Shown here piece by piece: positions 36,529 through 52,343 of a stretch of DNA of 64,000 nucleotides (positions are counted from its first letter, which is position 1; each line of letters opens with the position of its first letter). The stretch comes from Colius striatus (taxonomy: Eukaryota > Chordata > Aves > Coliiformes > Coliidae). Where the stretch lies: assembly GCF_028858725.1 (NCBI RefSeq), contig NC_084768.1, forward strand, positions 30,844,664 through 30,908,663, given 5' to 3'. The notes beneath the pieces are model-generated. The model was not told the DNA's origin and did not search any database. It saw nothing but the letters and a program-made list of their open reading frames with translations. The translations under genes were made by a program, and so were the position numbers.

Positions 36529-38870
36529 CTTCCGGGCACGGGCAGGCGGACATGTGCGCTCAGCGGGGCAGAGGGGCGGCTCCAGCCACGGTCCCGATCC
36601 TGCTGAGACACCCCATGCTCAGGACGCTGCCAGCCCGAGCCCCCAGCCCCAGCCTGAGCGACACAGTGCAGGCCTGACACAGAGGTGATGGGCTCTCTGG
36701 TCAATATGCCAGAGAGCACTCCAGGGGGGATGCTGTGCTCAGAGCGCTGCTCTGAAGGCACAGCTATGAAGACACGAGAGGTCTCCAGCCCCATGCAGCA
36801 AGTCTTCTCCCTGCTTTCCAAAGACAAGACCAGGCCAGACCCATCCCTGTTATCACCTGAGCAAGGGACGGGGATACCTCCATGGGTGCCACAAAGAGGA
36901 CAGGCCCTTGGAAAAGGCCACACTCTCCAAAAACACGACCAGCCTATGGAGTCACAAGGGCACCGTGCTTGCCCCCACCAGCTATCCCTTTCCAAGGCAG
37001 CCACTTCCCTGCTTGTCATCCCACCCCCCAAAGCGGAGCCGGCAGCGAGCACCGTGCCGGCAGGACCCTCCTGGGGCAGCCAGCGGGGAGAGCAGCCGCA
37101 CAGCCGACAGCGAGATGAGCAGAACGGGATGTCCCAGCCCCCAGGGAGGGGGTCCCTGCCGTGCCCAGCAGGGATTGACTTACAGCCAGTGGTGTGGGTC
37201 CTGTGTCCTGCTGCCGGCAGTGAGGCCCCCTGGGAGGCCAGGGGCCGCTGGGAGCCAGGGTCCCCTTATCTCCCACATGACACCTGGAGCAGGGCCAGAG
37301 CCCGGCCCCGGAGGCAGCCGGGAGAGTCACCCGGGAGCCCCGGCTGAGACAAACCGTCTGGCCCATCCCAGCCCCGTCACTGCCAGGGCTCGGGCCACAG
37401 CGTGACCACGCGCCTCAGTTCCTGCCCCGGTCGCTGCCCCAGCGCCCGCTCTCAGGGGAGATGCCAGGCCAGGGCAAGGCAACTGCGGGGGACGGGCACA
37501 AGGGTTCACAAGGCCTTGGAGACGCTGGGACAGGCCAATGTCGCAGCAGGGTCCCCGGGGAAACAGCAGCAGCCGGTTCTGTGGCAAGACCCTCCGGCAG
37601 GAGCGCAGCTAGGACCCGAGGGTGCTGGCAACCAGCCCAGGGCTTGCGGCCAGCCCACCGGCAGCTGCCAGCCCTGGCCCAGTGGGGCCCCCCGGGGAGC
37701 CACAGGGCATGGAGCCGGCAGTGACGGGGAGCAGGGACTGGAGCCGAGGTCCCCCTGCCCAACCCTGCTCCGGCTGCCCTCTGCCAGCATCAGGGCTGAC
37801 CCCAGTGGGCAGGGGGGACTGGCAGGAGCCCACCGCACACAGCCAGGTGCTGCACAAGGCTCCCAAGCCCAGTGTCCCGATTGTGTCCACCCTCTCTCTG
37901 CATGGGATGAAGAGCAGGGGCAGGGCTCTCCTGACATGTGCCAGCACTCCAACCCCTCATCCAGGTTTTTTCTAGAAAGCAGCCCTCTGGAGAAAAGCTG
38001 GCTTTGCTCTTACCTCCCAAACCTCTTCAGGGTCACAATGCTCTGTGACCCTGCACAAGCCTTTGATGTAGGGATTGGCCTGCCCGCAGCACCTGCCACA
38101 AACCCTCCCCAAAAACCCTCACAGCAGGCAGCACATGGAGCACAAGGAGCTCGACAGCCAGGCAGGGAGGTGCTTAGGGAGAAATCAGAGCCGGTTTTAG
38201 GGACCCTTCGGCAGGGTAGTCCACGAGGCGAGGCAAGAGCGATGCTCGTCGGGAACAAAAGCAAAGCACTCCATCGAGTGCCGGCCACAGGATGCCACGG
38301 ACATGGGTGGGCTTAAGGACACCCCCTAAGCTGGGGACTATGAAACATGATGTCATCTGTCCCCAACCACAGCATCTTCGTAGGGTGTGAGAGAGCCCAG
38401 GAGCAACCCGGGGTCGGGGAGCTGGTCCCCAGGGATTCAGCCTGGTGCAGAGCGTGCCGTAGGGCCGGGGATGCTCATTTACGGGGGGAACGCTGGTCCC
38501 TGTGGGCTCCATCCTGCTCCCCACAGGGCAGCCCTGGGCTGGGAGAGGGGAGGCATGGGGGAGCCGACAGCCGCGGGGCCACCAAAGGCCATCAGCTCCC
38601 CCTTCACCTCTCTTCTCCCCGCGAAAAGTAGGGCGACACGGTGCACACAGCAAAACCAACCCCCTGCTAATTCTTTCCAGTTCCCAACACACACACACAC
38701 ACATACGCAAACTTATCAAAAAAGAGAGAAACAACCTCAAAAAGAGGCATTTTTCCCGAACCGGGGCGGTGCCGCCCCGAAGCGCCCGGGATCGCATCCC
38801 TCGGCTCGCATCCCGGGGCCATCCCCGGCCTCTCCCATCCATTCAGGCCTGTCCGCGCCGCTCCACTCAC
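36529..38870 (-). other. B4GALT2: B4GALT2 5' intron
   Basis: Between the first coding exon and the CpG-island exon. No recognisable coding exon is seen. A short CA run is present at 38690-38701. The 3' acceptor next to the ATG is probably a CTGAG or CGGAAG-type AG within 25 bp upstream of the ATG and was not fixed. Confidence 0.55.
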
Positions 38871-39420
38871 CGCGGCCTCGGGGCTGCCGCGCCGCCCCGC
38901 CGCCGGTCAGCGGCCCCCGCCGCCTCCTCCTCCTCCTCCTCTTCCTCCTCCGGCCCCAGCCGCTGGCCCGCGGGCTCCCATGCCCGGGGCGGCGGGGTGG
39001 GGAGGCCCAGCCGGCCGGGCCGCCGCACCGCCGAGAGCCGCAGGGAGACGGGGCCGCGCCCGCACGCCGGCTCCGCCCGCCGCCGCCGCCGCACCGGGCG
39101 GGGCCGCCGCCGCCGCCGCCCCGCGCCCCCCGCCCCGCGCCCCCCGCCCGGCCCGGGCCGGCCCGCGGGGACCGGCGCCCGCGGGGACCGGCGGCACCCC
39201 CGCACGCACGGCGGGCCGCTCAGCCCTGCGCCCCGGGGACCCCCCGACACCCGCCCCCGGGGACACGGCGAACGGGGCCGCTCGGTGTTTCCGTCTGCCT
39301 CTGCTCGCTGCTGCGTGTGCGGCGGCTCTTTCGCAGAGCCACCCGGCCCGGCTCCGGCGTCCCCGTCACGATCTATTTGTGGCTGCTTCCCCCGCCACTT
39401 TCCACGTTTCATTGCTAGGA
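38871..39420 (-). promoter_or_regulatory. B4GALT2: CpG island: B4GALT2 promoter and 5' untranslated exon
   Basis: Dense CpG with GCC triplet runs at about 39072-39121. On the minus strand GAGGCCGCG is followed by a consensus donor GTGAGT at 38870-38865, marking the 3' end of an untranslated first exon. The transcription start probably lies between about 39.0 and 39.3 kb. Confidence 0.6.
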
Positions 39421-40364
39421 AACACCGAGAATTTCACTGTCTCTCCTGTCACGGCCCCACCGAAGGCTCCTGGGCTGGTCCCACCTGCAGCTCAGCCCAC
39501 GATGAGCGGTTCTTGCACCGGCCGCAGCCTTTCCCCTCTTGCCAGCAACCCCACAGCGTTTGAGCCCATGGTGAACAGCCTCGAGGCGCCTCTCCATGCC
39601 CTACGCTGGCTGCTCAGCTGAGCGAGGGCTTCCATCTGCCCCACAGCAGCTCCCTTTCAGCAGGCAACCTTACAGCAGAGACCTGAGTATCACCCAAACA
39701 GCCAGGCCCCACTCCACCCCTGCAAGCAAGCCCAGCTGAAAGCCATCCAATTTCTGCCTCCAGCCCCTGGTTCGGCTCATCAGCACGTGGCACTTCCCCT
39801 CCCGAGTACTTACAGTCACCAAATCATCTTTCAACTCCTGCTGCACCTAAATGAGACAAGGCAGAAGACACTGCAGCCCCACTTCAGCTTTTTCTCCTTG
39901 TGTGAGCAGCAGGTATTTAGCACACCCAAGTCCTAGAAGCCAAGTGCATGCAACTGGAACAAGGCAACGCAGGGCGTGCTCACCTCGCCTCACACACTGC
40001 TGGCTGCAGGAGGCAGCCCAGAGGCCGCCCTGGCTGCCGTGAGACAAGCCCTGGTGAGCCTCGTGCCCTCTCAAAGGATCTGTGGGCAAGTCCTGAGCCT
40101 CTTCTGCTAAAGCTGTGATAAACGAAGGGATCTGGAGGGCAGAAAAGCACCTTGCAGAGATTCCTAACAGTGGATGGATTTCTGTCCAGGTATGGCAGGG
40201 CAGGGCTGGGCTGGGACGGACTCATCTGTGAGAGACAAGTGGGTGAGTCTTTCAAGACAGTTGTTAACCATGAAGATGACTAACCCACACAGCAGCTTCT
40301 CTAGCACCAGCACAGGTTCTCAACCACAGGCATCTCCTTCCTGAACGCAGCCCCACAAGTTTAG
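39421..40364. other. Intergenic DNA between B4GALT2 promoter and CR1
   Basis: No coding exon or RNA gene recognised. Ordinary unique-looking sequence of falling GC content. Confidence 0.5.
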
Positions 40365-41065
40365 CATAGAATGGTCAAGGTTGGAATAAACCTTTAGAGC
40401 TCATCCAGTCCAACCCCCTGCAGAAGCAGGTTCACCTAGATCAGGTCACACAGGAACATGTCCAGGCGGGTTGGAAAACCTCCAGAGAAGGAGCCTTCAC
40501 ACCCTCCCTGGGCAGCCTGGGCCAGGGCTCCCTCACCTCGTCAGCAAAGGAGTTTCTCCTTGTGTTTAAGTAGAACTCTTTGTGTTCCAGCTCCTCTCCA
40601 TTACCCCCAGTCCTGTTGCTGGCTACTATAGAAAAAAGGGATGTCCCAACCTCCTGGCACCCACCATGTAGATATTTGTGTCAATGAGGTTCTCCCTCAG
40701 TCTCCTCCAGACTAAACAGCCCCAGTTCCCACAGCCTTTCATCATATGAAAGATGCTCTATTCCTCTGAGCATCTTGGTGGCCCTGCACTGGCCTCTCTC
40801 CAGCACTTCCCTGTCCCTCTTGAGCTGAGGAGCCCAGAACTGGACACAGGACTCCAGATGAGGCCTCAGCAGGGCAGAGCAGTGGGAGCAGAACCTCCCT
40901 TGACCTGCTGCCCACACTCTTCTTTTTAATGGACCCCAGGATGCTGTTGGCCTTCTTGGCCACGAGGGCACGTCCCTGCTCATGTTTGACTTGCTGTCCC
41001 CAGCTCTTCCAGGTCCCTCTCCTGCAGCTGCTCTCCCCCAGCCCATGCTGGTACATAAATACAGT
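40365..41065 (-). mobile_element. CR1 LINE 3' portion, antisense
   Basis: Left end at TTTAGCATAGAATGGTCAAG (the CR1 terminal region read backwards), followed by TCATCCAGTCCAACCCCCTG, CCCTGGGCAGCCTGGGCCAG, TCAGTCTCCTCCAGACTAAA and GGCCTTCTTGGCCACGAGGG. About 700 bp of 3' UTR and end of ORF2, 5'-truncated, without a usable reading frame. It lies between B4GALT2 and ATP6V0B. Confidence 0.9.
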
Positions 41066-42300
41066 ATGGGTCAGAGCAGATGGCCCTCCAGCAGCAGCAA
41101 TGCCAGAGGACATGGGTACAGTCCTCATGGGGAAAACTGATCACACCTACCACCCTTCCCTCAGGGCCTCCTGTTACCTGGGGCAAGCAGAGTGCCTGTC
41201 CCAGCCCAGTGGACAGCCAGCACAGGTAGCAGAAGAGCAACAGTCTTCTTCCTGCACTCAGGGCCAAACCCCAGTGCTGTCCCAGGCCACACAGGACCCC
41301 GTGGAGCAGAGCTGGGAGAAGCCCTGCAGAAGCAGCTGCCATAGTCCAAAGGCAAAACTCAGTAGGTGTGAACCCTTCTCCTGCTCCAACTGCCCCAGCC
41401 TGTTGCATCCAGGTGGGACAAAAAGAGATGGGCAGCCCCAGGTGTGCATTTGCCCTGACACAGCACCAAGGGATTGATCCTTCCCCTGCAAAGGTGTACT
41501 GGCAGTACAGCAGGATGAGTGCCCGGTGCTGGATGCAGCAGACGGCAGCATTGGCTCCAGAAGCATCAGCTCCAGCCTCTCTGCAGGGAGAGGGGAGGCA
41601 GAAGCACCTTCTTCTTCCCTTCTCCTGAGCAGCAGCAGAGCTGCAGGCCACACTGGCCACAGGCAACTTCCCCCTGCTGCATTCACCACAGCAGAGAGAA
41701 GGGAGCAGAGCCAGCACAGAGCATCCTCACCCCAGGACCTCTGCCAGGGCCCTCTGGGATGAGTGGCACTGCAGACTGGAGAGCTTTGGCACCCAGCAAG
41801 CCATCACATACAGGAGCTGCTGGCTGGAGGGCAGCTGTGGAAGGGGCCAAAGCTTTGCTCCCCTGCCCTTCTGGTGCTCCCCAGCTGCACAATGGGGCCA
41901 TAGATACTGTGTATGCTCCCTCTGTGCTAAACTACCTGGCTGGGAGCCGAAAGGCCCAAAGCAGCCTGTGCCTGTGCCTCCAGCACGCCTGGCACAGGGC
42001 CGTGCCAGCACTGGTGGGAGCCTGGCAGAGGCAGCATGGAGCTGCCTGCACCAGCAGCCTCCTACCTGCTCTGGGCAGTGAAGTGGAGCTGCATGTTCCC
42101 ACAGCCCAGGGAGGGAGGCCTCTGGCAGGCTGAGCAGGCAGCAGGGTTAACCCCAGCCAGGGAGCACACCAGGCTCCTGGAGCAAGACAGGGGCTTTGCC
42201 AGAGGCGCAGCAGAGAAGCTGTGCAGCAGGGGCTGAGCCTGACTCAACGTTTGCTCTCCTCCAGCCTCTGTGGCAGGCGCAGGGCAGAGGAAGAGCTGCA
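41066..42300. other. Intergenic DNA downstream of ATP6V0B
   Basis: No recognisable gene. Open frames on both strands lack similarity to known proteins. Short CAG-type runs occur near its right end. Confidence 0.5.
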
Positions 42301-42319
42301 CCCTTGGACAAGAACCATA

Positions 42320-42325
42320 TTTATT
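42320..42325 (-). terminator. ATP6V0B: Polyadenylation signal of ATP6V0B
   Basis: Reverse-complement AATAAA, 266 bases past the stop codon at 42593-42591. This gives a 3' UTR of roughly 0.3 kb. Confidence 0.8.
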
Positions 42326-42590
42326 TCACAGACACAGAATTGCACTGGTGGTCGATTCTATACACACTGGGGACAGGCAGCAGCAGCAGCAGGGCCCCAG
42401 GGGCTGGGCTGGGTCAGGCCACCAGGGCAGGATTCACACGAGAAGTTTGTTTCTTCTGAGTCACAGGCTCTCCCAGCCAGACCCAGCTCCTGCCCCAGGG
42501 CAGCTCCTGCACCGGGCATGGATAGAAACATTAAATAACTATATACAGCACCTCCTGGGGCAGGCTGGAACAGGCTGGGTGGGACAGAGC

Positions 42591-48535
<5,945 letters not shown>

Positions 48536-48918
48536 GGCGGCGGCACGGAGCGGAGCGGCACCGGAGCGGGAGCGGAGCGGCACCGGAGCGGGACTGAAAC
48601 GGGACCGGAGCGGAACGGGGCGGCCGCGACCGGGCGCGTCACCTGACCCGCGCGGGACACGTGACCGGAACCGCAGCGCCTGAACGGAAACAGCGCGACG
48701 CCACCCCGCTCGCTTATTGGCTGGCCCCGCAGGGAACTACACGGACCACAAAGCACCGCGCCGGCCGCCTGTTTCTATTGGGCGCCTGTCCCCCGCTCCG
48801 CCCTGCCCTGACACGCGATAGGCTGCGCTGGCCAGGGGCGGGATTTCCTAGCGCGAGGAGGACGGTGCCGCGTTCTCATTGGTGGGCGGCCAGTCCCGCC
48901 CCCCCCGGCCCGGGCGCC
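48536..48918. promoter_or_regulatory. Bidirectional CpG-island promoter between ATP6V0B and DPH2
   Basis: The two start codons are 383 bp apart and point away from each other. Three ATTGG words (inverted CCAAT, NF-Y type) lie at 48716, 48777 and 48878. Near the ATP6V0B side are GTCACCTGAC (48638-48647) and GACACGTGAC (48656-48665), each one base from the CLEAR palindrome GTCACGTGAC bound by TFEB/MITF factors. No TATA box is seen. Binding is inferred from the words; that V-ATPase genes belong to the CLEAR network is established knowledge. Confidence 0.75.
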
Positions 48919-49059
48919 ATGGCGACAGCCTTCAGCAGCGCCGCGGAGGCCGCGCTCCGCCGGGAGGTGGCACCGGCACCCGCGGCGCGACGGGATCTCG
49001 GCGGCTTCTACGAGATGGGCCGGGCCGCCGCCTTCGTGCGGGCAGGCGGGTTCCGCAAG
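48919..49059 (+). CDS. DPH2: DPH2 exon 1
   Basis: 47 codons beginning [19 protein letters not shown]. The start has a good context (GCCATGG) and aligns with human MESMFSSPAEAALQRE. Donor GTGAGC, phase 0. Confidence 0.94.
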
Positions 49060-50969
49060 GTGAGCGGGGCCGGGGCTGCGGCGGGGCCGGGGCTGCGGGC
49101 CGCCCCTCCCGGCGCCTCACTCCCGGCCCCTTCAGGTCGCCCTCCAGTTCCCCGACGAGCTCCTGGCGGACGCGGCGGCAGTGGCGGCCGAGATGGAGGC
49201 GGCGACCGGCGCCGAGATGTACGTGCTGGGCGACACCACGTACGGCAGGTCGGTGCGGGGCCGCGGCGGGCGTCTCACGGGCGGGAGCCGGGCTGTGCCC
49301 CGCGGGGCCGGGGCCCGCGGCTGCCGGGGAGAAGGAGCAGCTCCGCGGTGCCGGAGCCCGCCTGACACCGAGCCTTCCGCGTAGCTGCTGTGTGGATGAA
49401 GTGGCCGCCGAGCACGTGGGTGCGGAGGCCGTGCTGCACTACGGCCCGGCCTGCCTCAGCCCCTGCGGGAAGCTGCCGGTGCTGCACGTCTTCGGGCAGC
49501 AGCCGCTGGACGTCGGGCGTTGTGCAGAGGCCTTCCGGGACCTTTACCCCGACCGGCAGAGCCGCGTGGTGGTGCTAAGCGACGTGGTCTATGCCCATGC
49601 CATGGGTGAGTGCTCTGGGGCAGAGAGGCAGCAGCGGGCAGGCATGCCCCAGCCTTGATTCCCATCTTCTCCTCTCTCTTCATCTGCTGTCCCACCTTCT
49701 GCAGGACAGGTCTGTGGCCGTGTTTCATTTTCACTCCTTTCTCCCTCCAGGCGAGCTGGAGCAGCAGTTGTGCCCGGAGTACCCTCGTGTCACTTTCTCC
49801 AGGGTGCTGTGCGGGGACGCCCCCGGGCCCGTGCTGCCGGGGGAGGTGCGGCAATTTGGCCGCCAGTTCTTACTGGAGACTGAGGAGGCGCTGCAGGACT
49901 GTGCCATGTTCTACGTGGGAACCGAGGGCTTGGCCCTCACGGCCTTCATGCTCACCTGGAACCGCTGCCCCTTCAGCTCCTTCGACCCCAGCACCGCCTG
50001 TGGCCGCCACGAGACCCTGAACGTCAACCGTGCCCTGCTGCGCCGCCTGTACCTGGTGGAGCGGGCGCGGGACGCCCGTGTGGTGGGCATCCTGGTGGGC
50101 ACGCTGGCCGTGGCAGGCTACCTGACCCTGCTGCAGCGCCTCCGAGAGCTGGTGCGCCGGGCTGGCAAGCGCAGCTACACGCTGGCCGTGGGCAAGCCCA
50201 ACCCCGCCAAGCTGGCCAACTTCCCGGAGGTGGACATCTTCGTCCTGGTGGCCTGTGCTCACAACTCCCTGCTGGACTCCAGCGACTTCTACCGGCCCGT
50301 CGTGACTCCCTATGAGCTGGAGCTGGCCTGCAACCCGGCCCGTCAGTGGACAGGGAGCTACCTCACTGACTTCCGAGACCTGCTGCCAGGTGAGAGCTGG
50401 AAGGCAGCTGCCTGCCACCCTTGCCGTGTGCACGCCTGCCCTGCTGCTCTGCCCGAGCCCACGCTTGCCCCGCCTCTGCGCAGGGCAGCCGTGAGCCCCA
50501 GGCTGACGTTGCCGTCTCCCGGCAGGTGCCTGCGCGCACGTTGAGCTCCCACCCGCCGTCCCCGCAGCAGAGGCCGTTCCTGACGTCTCGCTGATCACGG
50601 GGGGGATGCGCAGTGCTGCCCTCTGCCGCCCTCCAGCCCCGTCGCTGCCGCCCAGCACTGCCCTGGCCCGCAGGGACCAGAGCCAGACCTTGGCAGAGAT
50701 CAGCCCTGCTGGTTTGTCCTTCAGTTTCATAGACTCACAGATTGAGGGGGAGGGGTTGGAAGGGATCTCTAGGGATCGTCCAGCCCAACCCCCTGCCGAA
50801 GCAGGTTCCCACTAACCCTTCCCTCTGTCTCTCCCCAGCCTCCTTCCTCGAGTCCCGCAGCTGGCGGGGCCTGGAGCAGCAGCTGGGGCAGACGCCTGTC
50901 TCCAAGGCCGTGCAGGGCAGACGAGGGATTGCCATTGCCTACGAGGAGGAAGGGTGTGAGCAGCCCTGA
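48919..50969 (+). CDS. DPH2: 2-(3-amino-3-carboxypropyl)histidine synthase subunit 2, gene span
   Basis: With DPH1 it forms the Fe-S enzyme that starts diphthamide synthesis by moving the 3-amino-3-carboxypropyl group of S-adenosylmethionine to a histidine of elongation factor 2 in the cytosol. Six coding exons: 48919-49059, 49136-49248, 49385-49605, 49751-50389, 50526-50711 and 50839-50969, encoding 476 residues (human 489). Recognisable blocks are [17 protein letters not shown] (candidate cluster Cys), [56 protein letters not shown] and the C-terminal [19 protein letters not shown]. All phases join. Confidence 0.96.
49136..49248 (+). CDS. DPH2: DPH2 exon 2
   Basis: Encodes [20 protein letters not shown] and [10 protein letters not shown]. 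The donor is an unusual GTCGGT, accepted because it alone restores the conserved YGSCCVD across the junction. Phase 2. Confidence 0.9.
49385..49605 (+). CDS. DPH2: DPH2 exon 3
   Basis: Begins by completing the Ser of YGSCCVDEV after GCGTAG. Contains [18 protein letters not shown] and [20 protein letters not shown]. Ends in phase 1 at GTGAGT. Confidence 0.94.
49751..50389 (+). CDS. DPH2: DPH2 exon 4: main domain
   Basis: 639 bases. Contains [61 protein letters not shown] and [13 protein letters not shown]. It carries the last domain's Cys equivalent to the conserved ACP segment of human DPH2. Ends ...DLLP in phase 1. Confidence 0.96.
50526..50711 (+). CDS. DPH2: DPH2 exon 5
   Basis: Encodes [23 protein letters not shown] and a poorly conserved Pro/Ser-rich linker ending in AEISPA. 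VSLITG aligns with human. The donor GTTTGT is weak but fits the phase and the downstream SFLES join. Confidence 0.88.
50712..50838 (+). other. DPH2: Short DPH2 intron largely made of CR1 sequence
   Basis: The 127-bp intron contains about 75-80 bp of CR1 3' end in antisense (50728-50808: TTCATAGACTCACAGATTGA, GGTTGGAAGGGATCTCTAGG, CCAGCCCAACCCCCTGCC), starting about 17 bp after the donor. Confidence 0.8.
50839..50969 (+). CDS. DPH2: DPH2 terminal coding exon
   Basis: Encodes [20 protein letters not shown] and [16 protein letters not shown], then TGA at 50967-50969. The RRGIAIAYE block is shared with human. Confidence 0.95.
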
Positions 50970-51345
50970 TGCAGCAGCCCTGGGCACCCAGCCAGGAGCA
51001 GGGCCACAGCCTGTTGGGCTCGTTAGGGGCTCAAGAGGGACCAGACCTGCCGCCATCTGTCCATGCCCTGGATGTGGCTCTGAATCAGTGGTGCTGTGGT
51101 GGGGAGCAGGAGCTGCATGTGTGTGTGTGGGGATGCCCACGGCACCCCAGGGTTCACGGGCTGGGCAGCAGCAGGGCCGAGACAGGCGCTGGGCCCAGAC
51201 CCAGCCTCAATGGGCTCCCCAGCCTGGGGCCGCTTTGGCCCTACACAGAGAGGTCACAGGTTTGCACCAGTTGCCAGTGCTGGGACTTGAGGCTTTCGTG
51301 GGCTGCTGCTGCTGCTAACTAAAGCTGAACTGAAAAGGACTTGTG
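50970..51345 (+). other. DPH2: DPH2 3' UTR (end approximate)
   Basis: No AATAAA. The variant hexamer ACTAAA at 51318-51323 is the best candidate signal, followed by TTGTGAGTG. The tail faces IPO13. Confidence 0.45.
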
Positions 51346-52246
51346 AGTGAATCATCTTCTAGAACAAAATGTGGGCCGAGAAGTGCAGCCCTGGATATTG
51401 GCTACAGCCAACCTGAGAGAGCAGAAACCAGAACTGATCCCTCCCCTGCAAATGGAAGCACATTTACAGGCTGGGCTGGGGTGATGTCCAAGGCAAAGGA
51501 CAGAGGGCTCTGAGCTTGAGCAGCCCCTCGCCTGCTCTGATGACCAGCAGTGGGACATGTACCTCCTGTGCCACAGGGAGGGTGTCTGGCTCCTGTCACA
51601 GGGGGCAGGACGCTGCTGCAGGAGCTGTTCTGTGCTGGATAGGGACTGGTTTCTGGCATCCCTCCCAAAGCCAGGAGGGGCAAGGGAGGCTTTGAGGCAT
51701 CTCAGCCTCGATGTAAGCCCTACCACCAGCCTTTTCCTGAGAGGCAAGGGGCAGGCAAAGTCCAGGCACCGCAATAACGACACGCACAACATAGAAATAT
51801 TCTTAATATAATGAGGTGCAGGGCCTCCCCCCTCCCAACCACACACGTACAAAGGGGCAGGGGGCTCGCCCCCCCGCCCAGCCAGCCGCTGCCGCGGGCA
51901 TAGGGGCAGCCTCCCGCCTCGGCGAGGGGCCGGGAGCCCAGGCACAGGGCAGCCCCCGCCGGGCAGCCCCGCCCCGGCTTCCCCCGCCCCGCTGCCGCCT
52001 CCTGCAGCCGGCACTCCCGTCCCGTCCCCCTGCGAGGGGGGAGCATGCTAGGGGAAACAAAAGATGCTGACACCAAGATGCGGCCACCAAATCTAGCTGA
52101 GGAGTGTCCCGGGTGGGTTAATTCTAGGTGGAGGGTTATTCTACGAGCCGTACTGCAGCAGGGCAGGGCGGGGTGAGGGGCACGGGGGGGCTTCCTTTGG
52201 GGGAAGAGCTGGTCCGGGCAAATTGTCCACGGTCCTGGCCAGGTGC
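51346..52246 (-). other. IPO13: IPO13 3' UTR and tail-to-tail spacer with DPH2
   Basis: The IPO13 3' UTR runs leftward from 52246. An AT-rich patch at 51785-51812 is the likely end, but it has no canonical AATAAA. From there to 51346 no feature was seen. Confidence 0.45.
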
Positions 52247-52343
52247 TCAGTAGTCTGCCGTGTACTCTGTGCCGTGCAGCCCTCGGCACAGCAGCGTGAA
52301 CTCCTTCACCATCTCCTTCACTCGCCGCTTGTTCACACGCTCT
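52247..52343 (-). CDS. IPO13: IPO13 terminal coding exon
   Basis: Encodes [20 protein letters not shown] and [12 protein letters not shown], then TGA at 52249-52247. A second AG three bases upstream (exon start 52346) would add one Ser. 52343 was chosen because it gives the human-like ILRERVN join. Confidence 0.94.

Noticed and set aside
38387-39563. Overlapping 343- and 353-codon plus-strand open frames across the B4GALT2 promoter
   Set aside because: They cross the CpG island, are Pro/Arg/Ala-rich, and oppose a well-supported gene start.
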